Shown: positions 18,601-26,865, counted from the first letter of the stretch. The stretch: DNA of 64,000 bases from Fimbriimonadaceae bacterium (GCA_019694835.1 JAIBBE010000001.1:49850-113849); one strand, 5' to 3'. Notes: a model not told the origin generated them from the sequence alone. Numbers and translations are program-made.

Positions 18601-19175
18601 GAAACGGCCGATTCCAACTGGTCGTTGGTGAGGATCTCGAACGGCAAGTTGAATTTGCGCCAAAGTTCGTCCTGCCACTGCTCGACCAGCATGCCAGGCG
18701 AGACGATCATACAGCGCTGCAAGTCGCCCCGCGCGATGAGTTCCTTGATCAGGAGCCCAGCCATGATCGTCTTGCCCGCACCCGGATCGTCCGCGAGGAG
18801 ATAACGTAACGGCTGCCGGGTGAGCATCTCCTCGTAGACCGCCGTGATCTGGTGAGGTAGCGGGATCACCTGGCTGGTGTGCACGGCAAGTAACGGATCG
18901 AAGAGGTGGGCAAGCCGAATCCGCATCGCCTCCATCGCCATTCGGAAGTCGCTGCCTCGCCCCTCGAAGGACCAATAGGCTCCCGCCTGTTCAATTTGCA
19001 GGCTGGGCTCTTGGTCACGGTAGACGAGTTCGGTGCCGGTCTTCCCTTCGTCGTCGCGATAGAAGACTTCAAGCACGGTCGTGCCATGCCACTTCGCCTC
19101 CACGATCAGAACCGCGTCGGTGCCGGTTAGCCCGCGAACCCTCGTACCCTTAGTCAGTTGTTCGAGATGCGCCAA
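15660..19175 (-). CDS. SNF2-family helicase with C-terminal DUF3883, defence operon
   Basis: 1171 residues. Walker A PGAGKT (131-136), DEAH (230-233), TATPHNG (about 268-274), and the C-terminal RecA lobe with TDAAGEGINLQ and QRFGRIHRIGQ. The tail (about 1050-1130) carries a DUF3883-like domain (YDIESIRPDGGLRFIEVKGR) with a PD-(D/E)xK-like EVK. It resembles DrmD-type helicases of DISARM-like systems. First gene of the five-component operon; no clear promoter was found in the 340 bp upstream. Confidence 0.9.
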   Translation of the reverse strand: MAHLEQLTKGTRVRGLTGTDAVLIVEAKWHGTTVLEVFYRDDEGKTGTELVYRDQEPSLQIEQAGAYWSFEGRGSDFRMAMEAMRIRLAHLFDPLLAVHTSQVIPLPHQITAVYEEMLTRQPLRYLLADDPGAGKTIMAGLLIKELIARGDLQRCMIVSPGMLVEQWQDELWRKFNLPFEILTNDQLESAVSGNWFSEHNLVICRLDKLSRNEEVQELIKACDWDLIVCDEAHKLSATLVGDEVSYTKRYRLGQMLSEVARNFLLLTATPHNGKDADFQLFLALLDGDRFEGRDRDGVHQIDPSDLIRRLVKEKLLKFDGSPLFPERRAYTVPYRLSDMEAKLYAAVTSYVSEEFNRADNLANERFRGNVGFALTSLQRRLASSPEAIYQSLRRRKDRLEKRLREEELKKRGLAVTVDLATIAGMSYDDADPEELPESELEEMEAQMIDQASAAQTIDELRKEIATLQQLETLALAVRNSGEDRKWMELSSLLQNRQEMFDSRGSRRKLVIFTEHRDTLNYLRERIASAIGRPEAVVAIHGGMGRDDRRKTQELFTQDKEVLILVATDAAGEGINLQRAHLMVNYDLPWNPNRLEQRFGRIHRIGQEEVCHLWNLVADETREGDVYRRLLDKLEEERQALGGQVFDVLGQLMFGDQPLWKLLLDAVRYGDDPERRQEFLRSIDVSLDTSALQDLIEKRALVDDAMDFTAVRKIREDMERADARRLQPHFIESFFLRAFEHLGGSIRQREPRRYEIAHVPVAIRRRDRERGLGDPILSRYERITFEKDLITIPGKALASFVCPGHPLLDAVISLISERYRDTLKTGAVLVDDSDDSEIPRVLCALEHDIRDGLLDKRGERRIISRRFQFLEVSPDGEVRHAGSAPYLDYRPLNEDELDLVGQVDLSWLGEGLEPLAVGYAVQHLVPEHFEEVNSRRQAQVEKARVEIHARLTSEISHWDTRAEELRLREDAGKQPKLNSEKARQRRDDLADRLKRRMLQLDDESRISRGVPILVGGALILPGGLVRKLKGDSLTDRETQTRETRRIELLAMSAVMELERSLGFFPHDVSADRRGYDIESIRPDGGLRFIEVKGRFAGADTVSVTKNEVLVALNKPEDYYLAIVEVDGDAVLEPIYIPQPFGREPDFGVTSLTYRMAELKARAELRTAASIPS

Positions 19176-19516
19176 TCAGATCCTCCCCGCTGCACTTGCG
19201 ATTTTGCCATGTTGCGGTAGCTTTCGCTGATGTCCGCCGGGCGCAGTGCAGCGGCGCGAAAGAAGTCTGGTACCAAGCATCTGGGAGCCGCTTGGACCCG
19301 CAAATGGTGAAAGCCACGAATGTCGTATGTGCATATGCTCACTCCTCAAATGCCAGCGCGTCAGCGCTGCCTCTGATGGGAGTGGCCCTGCCGAGTCGGC
19401 AGATTCAGGACCGACAAGCCGGTCGAGCACTTTCCACGAAGCTCCCGAGTATGTCGCCTGAACGTGGACAAACGCAAGTGTTTCTCACAGGAAGTTTGGA
19501 AATCTTCCGGAGCGTG
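19176..19516. other. Intergenic region upstream of the defence operon
   Basis: No gene is convincing here. It should hold the promoter of the helicase-led operon and the 3' end signals of the replication-like gene, but no strong -35/-10 pair or terminator hairpin was identified by eye. Confidence 0.4.
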
Positions 19517-20347
19517 TTAGCCGGACCCAAGTTCGCGGGCAAGATCAGCCTTCATCTCGGCGATCAGCGCCCGGCGCTTCGCCTCGAATGCTGGACCATC
19601 GTCATCATCGGGGATGCCCTTCACGATCGGCTCCGGACGTTTTCTGAGAGGTTGTTTTGCCAGCACAATGTCGCCGGCTGCCTCCGCCTCAAGTTCGGCT
19701 CTTGCTGCGCGTCGTCGCTCTTCAAGAGTGCCCGCGTCGTGTTCGGGTCGAATTCGGCGAACCTCCGGCTCTGGACGTTCCTTGAAAGACTTCTTTTTCG
19801 ATGACGCGCCGGGAAGTTCCTCGTTGCCGCTCCCAATCAAAGAGTGATTGTCATTCTTCGTCCGTTCCTTTCCCTTCCTTTCCTTTTCCTTTCCATTCCT
19901 TTCCGGCAATGAGCCCTCATTGAGCCCTCCTTGCACCTTCATTGAGTCGACAGTGGGACCGCAGTGAGAATTCATTGGGTCCTCATTGTCGACGAGCCGA
20001 GACTCGGAGCCTGCATCCCAGAGGGGCTTGATCTTCGATCGGGTAAGTCGCCCAATAACCTGGTTTTGCCTGAACTTGATGACCCATCCGTAGCGCTTCC
20101 CATCGGGCATGTTCCTCAGTTCGATAAACCCTATAGCCTCTAGTTCGGTGAGGGCCTGGTCGATGCTCACACGTAGTTCCCGCAGCGGGAAACACGCGGC
20201 CCTCACCAGGCCGGGGTTTGCATTGAAGTAACCCTCGTCATCCACGTAGTTGAGTAGCGCAGCGGCGAGGAGGCAAGCAGTTTCGCTTATTGAGGAAAGG
20301 CCCTCATTGAGCCAAAACTCTGGCTTGATCGTTCTAATTTTCCCCAT
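19517..20347 (-). CDS. Phage/plasmid replication-like protein with N-terminal helix-turn-helix
   Basis: 276 residues. The N-terminal ~110 (KIRTIKPEFWLNEGL, then NYVDDEGYF and LRELRVSIDQALTELEAIGFIEL) match a common phage replication or DNA-binding family that starts with KIRTIKPEFW. The centre is low-complexity Lys/Glu (19848-19910, a polypurine tract), and the tail is charged coiled-coil-like. Likely part of the island's replication or excision module; an exact function is not assignable. Confidence 0.65.
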   Translation of the reverse strand: MGKIRTIKPEFWLNEGLSSISETACLLAAALLNYVDDEGYFNANPGLVRAACFPLRELRVSIDQALTELEAIGFIELRNMPDGKRYGWVIKFRQNQVIGRLTRSKIKPLWDAGSESRLVDNEDPMNSHCGPTVDSMKVQGGLNEGSLPERNGKEKERKGKERTKNDNHSLIGSGNEELPGASSKKKSFKERPEPEVRRIRPEHDAGTLEERRRAARAELEAEAAGDIVLAKQPLRKRPEPIVKGIPDDDDGPAFEAKRRALIAEMKADLARELGSG

Positions 20348-20450
20348 TATCTGACCTCGTGTCTATGCGTTTTTAATCGTCGCGGGCTAGGTTCTCGCTG
20401 GAGCACATGGGCACGGACTTGGACCTCATCGGCAGGTCGCAGGCCCTTGC

Positions 20451-20654
20451 TCACTTGGTTCTGGCCCCCGTATTGACGATGCGCTCAATCTCAGACCGAG
20501 GGATCCGAACGGCGCGGCCAATGCGAACTTGTCGAAGCTGATCTGACCTGGTCAGCTCAAAGACAGTAGTCCGCGAGATGCCGAGTTCCCGGCACACCTG
20601 GCTAATGGTCAAGAGGGTCGGAAGGTGGTCGAAGTTTGCGTGAAGCTCACTCAT
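20451..20654 (-). CDS. Excisionase-like helix-turn-helix protein
   Basis: 67 residues from the ATG at 20654. MerR/HTH_17-type fold: LLTISQVCRELGISRTTVFELTR, then RIGRAVRIPRSEIERIV, as in excisionase-family DNA-binding proteins. A longer frame to 20756 lacks support. Divergent from the gene at 20719. Probable recombination directionality factor or regulator of the island. Confidence 0.75.
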   Translation of the reverse strand: MSELHANFDHLPTLLTISQVCRELGISRTTVFELTRSDQLRQVRIGRAVRIPRSEIERIVNTGARTK

Positions 20655-20718
20655 GCGAACATTATTTGACCATCGCGAGCAACCAGCCAAGTCCCACAAA
20701 TCGTAATAAAATCGTAAC

Positions 20719-21675
20719 ATGCTCAATTCGCCCTGGCCCGAGGTTTCCTTCCTCACTCAGCACGTGGACCTCGAGTCATTTGCTTCGCCATACGGCGGCT
20801 GGCCTGCGGTCGAAGTGCTGGTCGGCTGCGGAGGGTGGACTCAGGCTCAGTGGGGCGCTGAACCGATTCCTCCGTTTCTCGAAGCCAAGAGGTGGCGTCT
20901 TAGGACAAGGCCTCAACTCTTCAAGCGCTTTATCGCCCTGGAGTCTCAGCCAGACTCCAAGCTCGTCAAGTTCGCGAGGGACCACGGAATGCTCTTCCCC
21001 CAACGCAAGGATAACCACCCGCCGGGTCACATGGAGCCCGTCGCAGAGTGGCGATGGCACGTCTCCCGCGTTCGCTTCATACGAGACCTCGCCGCCGTCA
21101 TTCGAGGATCGGAGCTGCCCTCAAGGCAAGCCAAGGAGATATTGGGCCTCGTGTACGATCGCCCTCGCGAGTGCCCGCATCAGAGCTACTTCGCAAAGGC
21201 CGGTCCTCAAGGTATCGAGTCCTTTAGTGGATGGTACGACTACGGCCTGACCAAGCCGCATTTCGCCGACGAGCCAAAGGACCCGGCTAGGATTCCTGAA
21301 TTCTGTGTTGAATCCGGCGTCGGCAAGCGTGAAGACCTATTCCCCAGGGATGCGACCGCGGCACAGTTGATTGCCGCCGCCACGGACGTTATCAGCTACC
21401 TACTCGAGCCCGTCCTCACGTCGTGCTGTCGCGTTTACTTCGACCTTGGGTCGAGACGTATCCCTTATATGCCGAGCAACCCCTTGGGTGCAATCTACTG
21501 GACGATGCTGGCACACCTGGATGCTACACCTGGCGAAGTGCGATTCTGCCAATGCGGATGTGGCGAGGAGATTCGAGTGAGGAGCAAGAAGAAGATTTGG
21601 GCTTCCGACAGGTGCCGAGTGAACGGAAACCGCTGGAAGAAGGAGGGCAGACTGCCTGCTCAGCCTCCCTCGTAA
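20719..21675 (+). CDS. Hypothetical protein with C-terminal zinc finger
   Basis: 318 residues. Most of the protein is unfamiliar, with Trp-rich segments such as GCGGWTQAQW. The C-terminus has FCQCGCGEEIRVRSKKK followed by CRVNGNRWKK, a Cys cluster resembling CGNR-type zinc ribbons that bind nucleic acid. No Shine-Dalgarno before the ATG. Divergent from the excisionase-like gene; its 3' end overlaps the convergent TPR-CHAT gene by 16 bases. A regulatory role is a guess. Confidence 0.6.
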   Translation: MLNSPWPEVSFLTQHVDLESFASPYGGWPAVEVLVGCGGWTQAQWGAEPIPPFLEAKRWRLRTRPQLFKRFIALESQPDSKLVKFARDHGMLFPQRKDNHPPGHMEPVAEWRWHVSRVRFIRDLAAVIRGSELPSRQAKEILGLVYDRPRECPHQSYFAKAGPQGIESFSGWYDYGLTKPHFADEPKDPARIPEFCVESGVGKREDLFPRDATAAQLIAAATDVISYLLEPVLTSCCRVYFDLGSRRIPYMPSNPLGAIYWTMLAHLDATPGEVRFCQCGCGEEIRVRSKKKIWASDRCRVNGNRWKKEGRLPAQPPS

Positions 21676-24600
21676 ACGAATCCGGCCCAGTGGTAGGGTC
21701 CGTTCTTCTTCTTCATCTCAAGCTGGGCCTTGCGCAAGGCTTCCGCATTGTCAGAGCCTTCCTTCACATTCTTGAAGAACAGCGCCATCAATTCTGCAGT
21801 CGATTGGTTGGGAACGTTGAAGAGGCTCATCACCACACCTTGGGCACCCGCCGTTCGAAACGCACGGCGAAGGCCGAGGACACCCATCCCCGCCGAGAAG
21901 TCGCCTCGGCCTGACTGGCAGGCGGAAAGAACCACGAGCCGGGTGCCGCGCAGATTCAGCCGCGCGGCATCGGCCGCCGTCAGGAGGCCGTCGTACTTGC
22001 CCTGCTTGCGCAACTCGTCGGCGTGATTTGCCCCCGAGAGAACGAGGCCAGAGCGGAACATCGAATCGTCAGCTTTGGCAAGCTGCGACATGATGGCAGA
22101 CCTCTTGAAGTCGCCCTTTTTGTCGTCCTTCTCCGTAAAGAAGCCGTGGGCGGAAATGATCAGATAGCGTGGCGACTTGAGCTTTAAGAGCTGTTCCTCG
22201 GTCGCAGCACCCTTGCGCCAAACCTGCGCATACCGTAAGGTCTCGGTCGCCTTGAGCTTCTTGATCTCCTCCTCAGCGTAGGACAGAATCGTCCAGTTGC
22301 CATTCTCGTCCAGGCCGTCTCCCTTAGTCTCGTTAGGCTTTGGAGGTTTGGCAAACTGGAAAGCACTCGGCTTGACCTGAGCCGCAGAGACCTCCAAATT
22401 GGGATCGATGTCCGCGACGATCACCGAACCCTCGCCGCTTGCTCCACTCGGCCGCAAACCGGGTTCAAGCGGCGATGGGACGAGCCGGAGCGCCATATCC
22501 TCGATGCGATAAGCGGTACGCTTTCCCGTCTCCGAACTCTTATCAGGTTTCACGCCCGTCACGAGTCCGGCAAGCGGTATCTGGGCAATGACGCCATCAG
22601 CAACCACGTACACGCGGGTCTTGCCCTTGAGGACCTTGTCCAATTTTCGGAACGTCAACTCATCCAGCCGTGCGAAGATCGCCTCGGCATTACCTGCCCC
22701 ATTACTGCCATTCATGAGTTCTTGTAGCTCTCGCACTGCCGTCTCAATTGCCGCTTCCGATCCCACCTCGATGAAGTGGGGTTGGCCAGTGCCGAGGGTG
22801 ACGACCGCGAGGTAGTACGGCTTGTCCCGGTCCGTGCGGCGATAGAAGTCGACCACGGCGCCGTCAGTGCCGAGTTTGGCCTGCAGCTCAGCTCGGGAGG
22901 GGGGAATCAAACGGAGCGCGGTGCCATGCTTCTTCTTGAGCTGGCTCAAAAAATCCAGCGACGCCGAACTGGCGGCTCGGGCGGCGGCCTCGGTCATTAC
23001 AGGCTCGACTTCGGGATCGAGTGCGAAGTCATCGGCACGCTTCCGGGTCTCCAGGGCCTTCGAGCGCAGCGTCTTGAGATCGGGGTCGCGAGCCACCAGA
23101 TCCTGAATCTGGCTCGTAAGACCAGTACGGGACTGCAAGCTCCGGACGCGCAGAATCGCCTCGTAGACGGACTCGAAGTGACGCTGAGGTGTCTCCGCAA
23201 TCATGCGCGCAGACTCAGTTTCGGCCAGACGCGAGATGCCAGCGTCGGCGAGGCCATATCCGGTCTCAATCTGAATAGCGAGAACCTCAGCCAGCTTTCG
23301 GTACGTTCGCGTTGCGTCATCGAACCGGGCGCGCCGATCCAGGACTTCACCAAGGTTGTTCAGGCTCCGCGCGACGGCCAGGGAGCCAGGGGCGATCTTC
23401 TCTCGGATCGCGAGGGCGGCCTCGTACCGACGCTGGGCTCGCTCAAGGTCCCCACCCTTCTTGGCGACGATCCCGAGGTTGTTCAGGCAGTTCGCCAAGT
23501 TGTTGGAACCAGAGGCGAGCCGCTCCAGGATGGGGAGGGCGGCTTCGTACCGGCGCCGGGCCACCTCAAGGTCCCCGCGATCACTAGCGACGGTCCCGAG
23601 GTTGACCAGAATCGCCGCCACCTCCGGAGAGCTGGGCGCGAGCTTCTCCATGATGGCGAGGGCAGCCCCGTACTGGCGCTGGGCTTCATCCAGGTCTCCA
23701 CGGTCAGAGGCGACCATCCCGAGGTTGTTCAGACTCGCCGCCACATCCGGAGAGCCGGGGGCGCGCTTTTCATTGAGCGCGAGGGCGGCCTTGAACCACC
23801 GCTGGGCCGACTCGAGGTCGTTGCGCTGCTGCGCAATCGTCCCGAGGTTGTTCAGACTCGCCGCCACGTCCGAGGATCCGGGGGCAAGCCTCTCCCGGAT
23901 GGCGAGTGCGGCCTCATACCGCCGCTGGGCCTCCTCCAGATCCCCGCGGTCGGCTGCGACGTTCCCAAGGTTGATCAGGAGCATCGCCAAGTTTTGGGAG
24001 CCAGGGACGAGCCTCTCCAGAATGGCGAGGGCGGTCTCGTACCGCCGCTGGGCCTCCTCAAGGTCCCCCCGGTCATGGGCGACGAACCCAAGGTTGGTCA
24101 GTAGGATCGCCAAGCTTTGAGAGCCGGGCGCTAGTTTCTCCACAATGGCGAGAGCCACTCCGAACCGCCGCTGGGCTTCTTCGAGGTCGTTGCGATTTTT
24201 GGCGATGGTCCCGAGGTTGTTCAGGCTCGCCGCTACGGACAGGGAGCCGGGGGCGAGCTTCTCCCGGATGGCGAGGGCGGTCTCGTACCGCCGCTGGGCC
24301 TCCTCCAGATCCCCGCGGTCAGCTGCGACGTTCCCGAGGTTATTCAGGCTTGCAGCTACGGACAAGGAGCCTGGGGTGAGCCTCTCCAGAATGGCGAGGG
24401 CGGTCTCGTACCGCCGCTGGGCCCCCTCGAAGTCCCCGCGGTCATGGGCGACCATCCCGAGATTGTTCAGGCTCGCCGCCACGTCCCCGGAGCCGGGGGC
24501 GAGCCTCTCCCGGATGGAGAGTGCGGCCTCGAACCGCCGCTGGGCCCCCTCAAGGTCCCCGCGATGGAGAGCGATGTTCCCGAGGTTGTGCAGGCTCGCG

Positions 24601-25352
24601 GCCACGTCCAGTGAGCCGGGAGCGAGCCTCTCTCGTATGGCGAGTGCGGCCTCGTACCGCCGCCAGGCCCCGTCAAGGTCTCCGCGGTCAGCTGCGACGT
24701 TCCCGAGGTTATTCAGGCTTGCAGCTACGGACAAGGAGCCGGGGGCGAGCCTCTCCCGGATGGCGAGCGCGGCCTCGTACCGCCGCTGGGCCTCCTCGAG
24801 GTCTCCGCGGTTAGAGGCGACGACCCCGAGGTTGTTCAGGTTATTCGCCACGTCAAAGGAGTTTGGGACGAGCCTCTCGTAGATGGCAAGGGCTTGTTCC
24901 CACTTCTCTCGCGCTAGTTTCAGGTTCTGCTTGCCGTAGGCTACGCGTCCCTGTTCATGCAAGGCCGCTGCGATCGGAAGCGATCCAGGTCCAGCGCCTT
25001 GCTGAAGGATCGAGAGGGCCTCTTCGAGTACTTTGTCCGCTTCGTTCAGTTGGCCGAGCCTCTCATGCAGATCGGCGATGGTGGTGAGGGCTTTGCCGAG
25101 TTCCACACTGTTCGGCTTCTCTTTGCGCAGAACCTCAACCACTCTCCGCGCGAGCGGCAGGGCCTCGGCGAACTTCTGCTCCTTCATCAGCTGGTCGCGC
25201 TCGTCCGCGAGTTTCTGCCACTCCGCCTGATCCACCTGCCCGCCAGCGCCAACTCCGCTCATCAAGAACGGGACTGGGAGATCGATGAAAGCGGCTGGTG
25301 ATGTCCACCCGCCGCTGATCAAGACCAGGGAAGCGATGGCCACTGCGATCAT
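21660..25352 (-). CDS. Secreted TPR-CHAT caspase-like protein 1
   Basis: 1230 residues from the ATG at 25352, chosen because GGAGG lies seven bases upstream and a signal peptide (MIAVAIASLVLISGG) follows; an ATG at 25409 is possible. The middle holds 12 near-identical 41-residue kinesin-light-chain-type TPRs (consensus GDLEEAQRRYEAALAIRERL...). The C-terminal CHAT domain has His1069 (IISAHGFF) and Cys1145 (VVLSACQSGRG), the expected caspase/separase-like dyad. CHAT domains are peptidases, and the TPRs probably bind a partner or substrate. Last gene of a three-gene unit with two membrane proteins, driven by the promoter motif at 26209. Its last ~410 codons are a near copy of those at 32389. 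Confidence 0.9.
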   Translation of the reverse strand: MIAVAIASLVLISGGWTSPAAFIDLPVPFLMSGVGAGGQVDQAEWQKLADERDQLMKEQKFAEALPLARRVVEVLRKEKPNSVELGKALTTIADLHERLGQLNEADKVLEEALSILQQGAGPGSLPIAAALHEQGRVAYGKQNLKLAREKWEQALAIYERLVPNSFDVANNLNNLGVVASNRGDLEEAQRRYEAALAIRERLAPGSLSVAASLNNLGNVAADRGDLDGAWRRYEAALAIRERLAPGSLDVAASLHNLGNIALHRGDLEGAQRRFEAALSIRERLAPGSGDVAASLNNLGMVAHDRGDFEGAQRRYETALAILERLTPGSLSVAASLNNLGNVAADRGDLEEAQRRYETALAIREKLAPGSLSVAASLNNLGTIAKNRNDLEEAQRRFGVALAIVEKLAPGSQSLAILLTNLGFVAHDRGDLEEAQRRYETALAILERLVPGSQNLAMLLINLGNVAADRGDLEEAQRRYEAALAIRERLAPGSSDVAASLNNLGTIAQQRNDLESAQRWFKAALALNEKRAPGSPDVAASLNNLGMVASDRGDLDEAQRQYGAALAIMEKLAPSSPEVAAILVNLGTVASDRGDLEVARRRYEAALPILERLASGSNNLANCLNNLGIVAKKGGDLERAQRRYEAALAIREKIAPGSLAVARSLNNLGEVLDRRARFDDATRTYRKLAEVLAIQIETGYGLADAGISRLAETESARMIAETPQRHFESVYEAILRVRSLQSRTGLTSQIQDLVARDPDLKTLRSKALETRKRADDFALDPEVEPVMTEAAARAASSASLDFLSQLKKKHGTALRLIPPSRAELQAKLGTDGAVVDFYRRTDRDKPYYLAVVTLGTGQPHFIEVGSEAAIETAVRELQELMNGSNGAGNAEAIFARLDELTFRKLDKVLKGKTRVYVVADGVIAQIPLAGLVTGVKPDKSSETGKRTAYRIEDMALRLVPSPLEPGLRPSGASGEGSVIVADIDPNLEVSAAQVKPSAFQFAKPPKPNETKGDGLDENGNWTILSYAEEEIKKLKATETLRYAQVWRKGAATEEQLLKLKSPRYLIISAHGFFTEKDDKKGDFKRSAIMSQLAKADDSMFRSGLVLSGANHADELRKQGKYDGLLTAADAARLNLRGTRLVVLSACQSGRGDFSAGMGVLGLRRAFRTAGAQGVVMSLFNVPNQSTAELMALFFKNVKEGSDNAEALRKAQLEMKKKNGPYHWAGFVYEGG
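21663..22893. repeat. 1.2-kb duplication, copy A (CHAT domain)
   Basis: Near-identical in DNA and protein to about 32395-33618. Similarity stops abruptly where the TPR regions begin, so the two genes share the effector domain but have unrelated TPR arrays. The copies are in the same orientation about 10.7 kb apart, so homologous recombination between them could delete the intervening locus. Confidence 0.85.
23353..24850. repeat. Twelve tandem 123-bp coding repeats (TPR array)
   Basis: A GAGGTTGTTCAGG-like block recurs every 123 bases across this stretch, encoding the 41-residue TPR units of TPR-CHAT protein 1. Several neighbouring units are almost identical in DNA, which indicates recent amplification or gene conversion. 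Confidence 0.9.
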
Positions 25353-25389
25353 GGTCGGACCTCCAGTGACAGCGAAAGCATGTCGAATC

Positions 25390-25896
25390 TCATAGGTGTT
25401 GCTCTCCATGAGCCCTTGGACGAGGCTCTGCGAAATTATGTCTGGTCGGTGAAACCATCTGCGATTCAGTGGGCGAGAAGCACTTGACGGCCTCGACCAC
25501 ATAGTAGGCCAGCACCAGGGCTGTGGCGACCCACGTGCCCAACACGTCCAGCGCATTTGCCCAGTTTGGCGAGGTGAAGTTCTCGTTCGTCGGTCCGCTT
25601 GAGAGGATACGCTCCACGATCAGTGAAGCGGCCGCGAGTAAGACCAGCTTGGGAGTGACGGGGCGCAAGCTCGAAAGAGCGATGATGGCCCAGGACACGA
25701 CGAGAGCCATCAAGATGAACGTGCCCATCGGATTGTCGCGGAAGCCCATGGCGATGAACCACGTCAGCGATTGGGGCTTGTCGAGCCCGCTGAGAGAGTA
25801 GATCGGGAGGAACAGGAGCCCGAACTTGACGAGCCATGCGCCGATCCACGCCAGCAACAGCCCACGGGGAATCTTAAGATTGCTTTCACTTACCAT
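25390..25896 (-). CDS. Small integral membrane protein
   Basis: 168 residues with about four hydrophobic segments (roughly 10-30, 55-75, 80-98, 120-140). No family recognised. Starts one base after the preceding membrane-protein stop, and its 3' end lies just ahead of the TPR-CHAT start. It could anchor or export the CHAT protein (inference). Confidence 0.7.
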   Translation of the reverse strand: MVSESNLKIPRGLLLAWIGAWLVKFGLLFLPIYSLSGLDKPQSLTWFIAMGFRDNPMGTFILMALVVSWAIIALSSLRPVTPKLVLLAAASLIVERILSSGPTNENFTSPNWANALDVLGTWVATALVLAYYVVEAVKCFSPTESQMVSPTRHNFAEPRPRAHGEQHL

Positions 25897-25897
25897 T

Positions 25898-26167
25898 TCA
25901 GCTCACCAAAGCCCCGAGGGCACCGAGGGCGAGGACGGCGCTGCCAATCCAGATGCACGCGGCTGGCGGAATGAAGAAGACGTGCTCGCGGCGGCTCATG
26001 TTCAGCGCGGTAACCATCCAACGACCGATGCCGAAGAAGGCGCAGGCTGAAGCGAGTCCGACCACCGCGATGAGCGACTTGGCAGCGTGCTCAAGCATCG
26101 CCACCGGAAGGCAAGCAAGTGCGAAGAGGATGAAGACGAGTATGCCGCGACCGGCCCAGATGATCAT
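25898..26167 (-). CDS. Small integral membrane protein
   Basis: 89 residues from the ATG at 26167, preceded by GAGGAG at good spacing; a longer frame to 26221 would run into the promoter. About three hydrophobic segments. No family recognised. First gene of the unit with 25390 and TPR-CHAT 1; the sigma-type promoter motif lies 41 bases upstream. Confidence 0.7.
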   Translation of the reverse strand: MIIWAGRGILVFILFALACLPVAMLEHAAKSLIAVVGLASACAFFGIGRWMVTALNMSRREHVFFIPPAACIWIGSAVLALGALGALVS

Positions 26168-26208
26168 ATGTTTCTCCTCGACCTTTAGAAGGGTCTTGTC
26201 CTTTGGAA

Positions 26209-26232
26209 CGGCACAACTCAATGGGCCTTACG
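26209..26232 (-). promoter_or_regulatory. ECF-type promoter motif for the membrane-protein/TPR-CHAT unit
   Basis: On the minus strand GTAAGG, 11 bases, GTGCCG: an exact match to the locus-wide motif GTAAGR-N11-GTGYCG found before the sigma gene and other units. It lies 41 bases before the ATG at 26167. Confidence 0.7.
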
Positions 26233-26274
26233 TCTCACTTCCGTTGGCGAGATTCGGTCCAAGCGCTGATCGAG

Positions 26275-26667
26275 CTACCGACCGATCGGGAATCGAACAC
26301 TTGGGCTCGAGTACCACCTCCCGTTCACATTGGCCCAGCCAGTCAAGTAGATGTTGTCGTAGCTGGTGTTCGTCGGAACGTTATATGCGTACCGCGCCTC
26401 ACCGGCGTAGTTCGTAAACTTGAGGTCCGACCAGTTGCTGATGCCGCGCGAAGAGATGTACTCATTGAGGCAAACTGGGGCGCCGGGAAAGCGATATCCC
26501 CTGCCATCGCGAACAGTGACTACTACCGTGACCCGCTCTCCAGGGCCGTATCTTGGCTTGTAAGGCAAGAAAGTCACTTGGACTGACTGGGCTATGGCTT
26601 GGCTAGCTGCGCCGCCGACAAAGGCGAGCGCACAGACAGCGATGGCGAGATTCTTGTTTTGGATCAT
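26275..26667 (-). CDS. Small secreted Ig-like protein, paralogue D
   Basis: 130 residues from the ATG at 26667 (AAGGAG upstream). Signal peptide (MIQNKNLAIAVCALAF... AIAQ), then a beta-rich domain: YGPGERVTVVVTVRD, a two-Cys-like loop region reduced to one Cys (PVCLNEYIS), and TNTSYDNIYLTGWANV, ending RFPIGR. The spacing of beta strands resembles bacterial Ig-like (Big/invasin-type) domains. Closely related to paralogues at 26866, 28224 and the degenerate 27725. Role unknown; possible ligand, inhibitor or substrate of the exported CHAT proteins (inference). Confidence 0.8.
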   Translation of the reverse strand: MIQNKNLAIAVCALAFVGGAASQAIAQSVQVTFLPYKPRYGPGERVTVVVTVRDGRGYRFPGAPVCLNEYISSRGISNWSDLKFTNYAGEARYAYNVPTNTSYDNIYLTGWANVNGRWYSSPSVRFPIGR

Positions 26668-26727
26668 TTCGTTACTCCTTGAGTACTTCATTACTCCTAG
26701 CTAAACGGTTCGACTTGCTCACTGAGG

Positions 26728-26751
26728 CGACGCCTACAACGGACCCTTAGA
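26728..26751 (-). promoter_or_regulatory. ECF-type promoter motif (near match) for Ig-like D
   Basis: On the minus strand CTAAGG, 11 bases, GCGTCG: one mismatch in each half relative to GTAAGR-N11-GTGYCG, in the same register and 60 bases from the ATG. Confidence 0.55.
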
Positions 26752-26812
26752 AGGAATTACCAAGTAAATGCGTGGCAAACTCTACAGGTGGCCTGCTTCG
26801 GGACCAACTGGA

Positions 26813-26839
26813 CTGGGCCGAAGACGAGCTTCAGCCCAG
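26813..26839 (-). terminator. Conserved hairpin downstream of Ig-like C
   Basis: Inverted repeat CTGGGC...GCCCAG about 25 bases after the stop at 26866. The same hairpin in the same position follows Ig-like A (28171-28199). No clear U-tract, so it may be a terminator or 3' stabiliser. Confidence 0.5.
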
Positions 26840-26865
26840 CTGCATGCGTGTCGCCTCAGACCAAG

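Noticed and set aside
5480..19175. Naming the operon DISARM or BREX
   Set aside because: No DrmA/DrmB, PglZ or BrxC/BrxL proteins are present; only the helicase and general logic are shared.
23353..24850. Possible CRISPR array
   Set aside because: The repeat period is 123 bp with no short spacers and encodes TPR units; no cas genes present.
22776..24882. Long plus-strand frames (442, 254 and 245 codons) across the TPR array
   Set aside because: They are periodic shadows of the 123-bp repeat on the opposite strand; the TPR frame has clear motifs.
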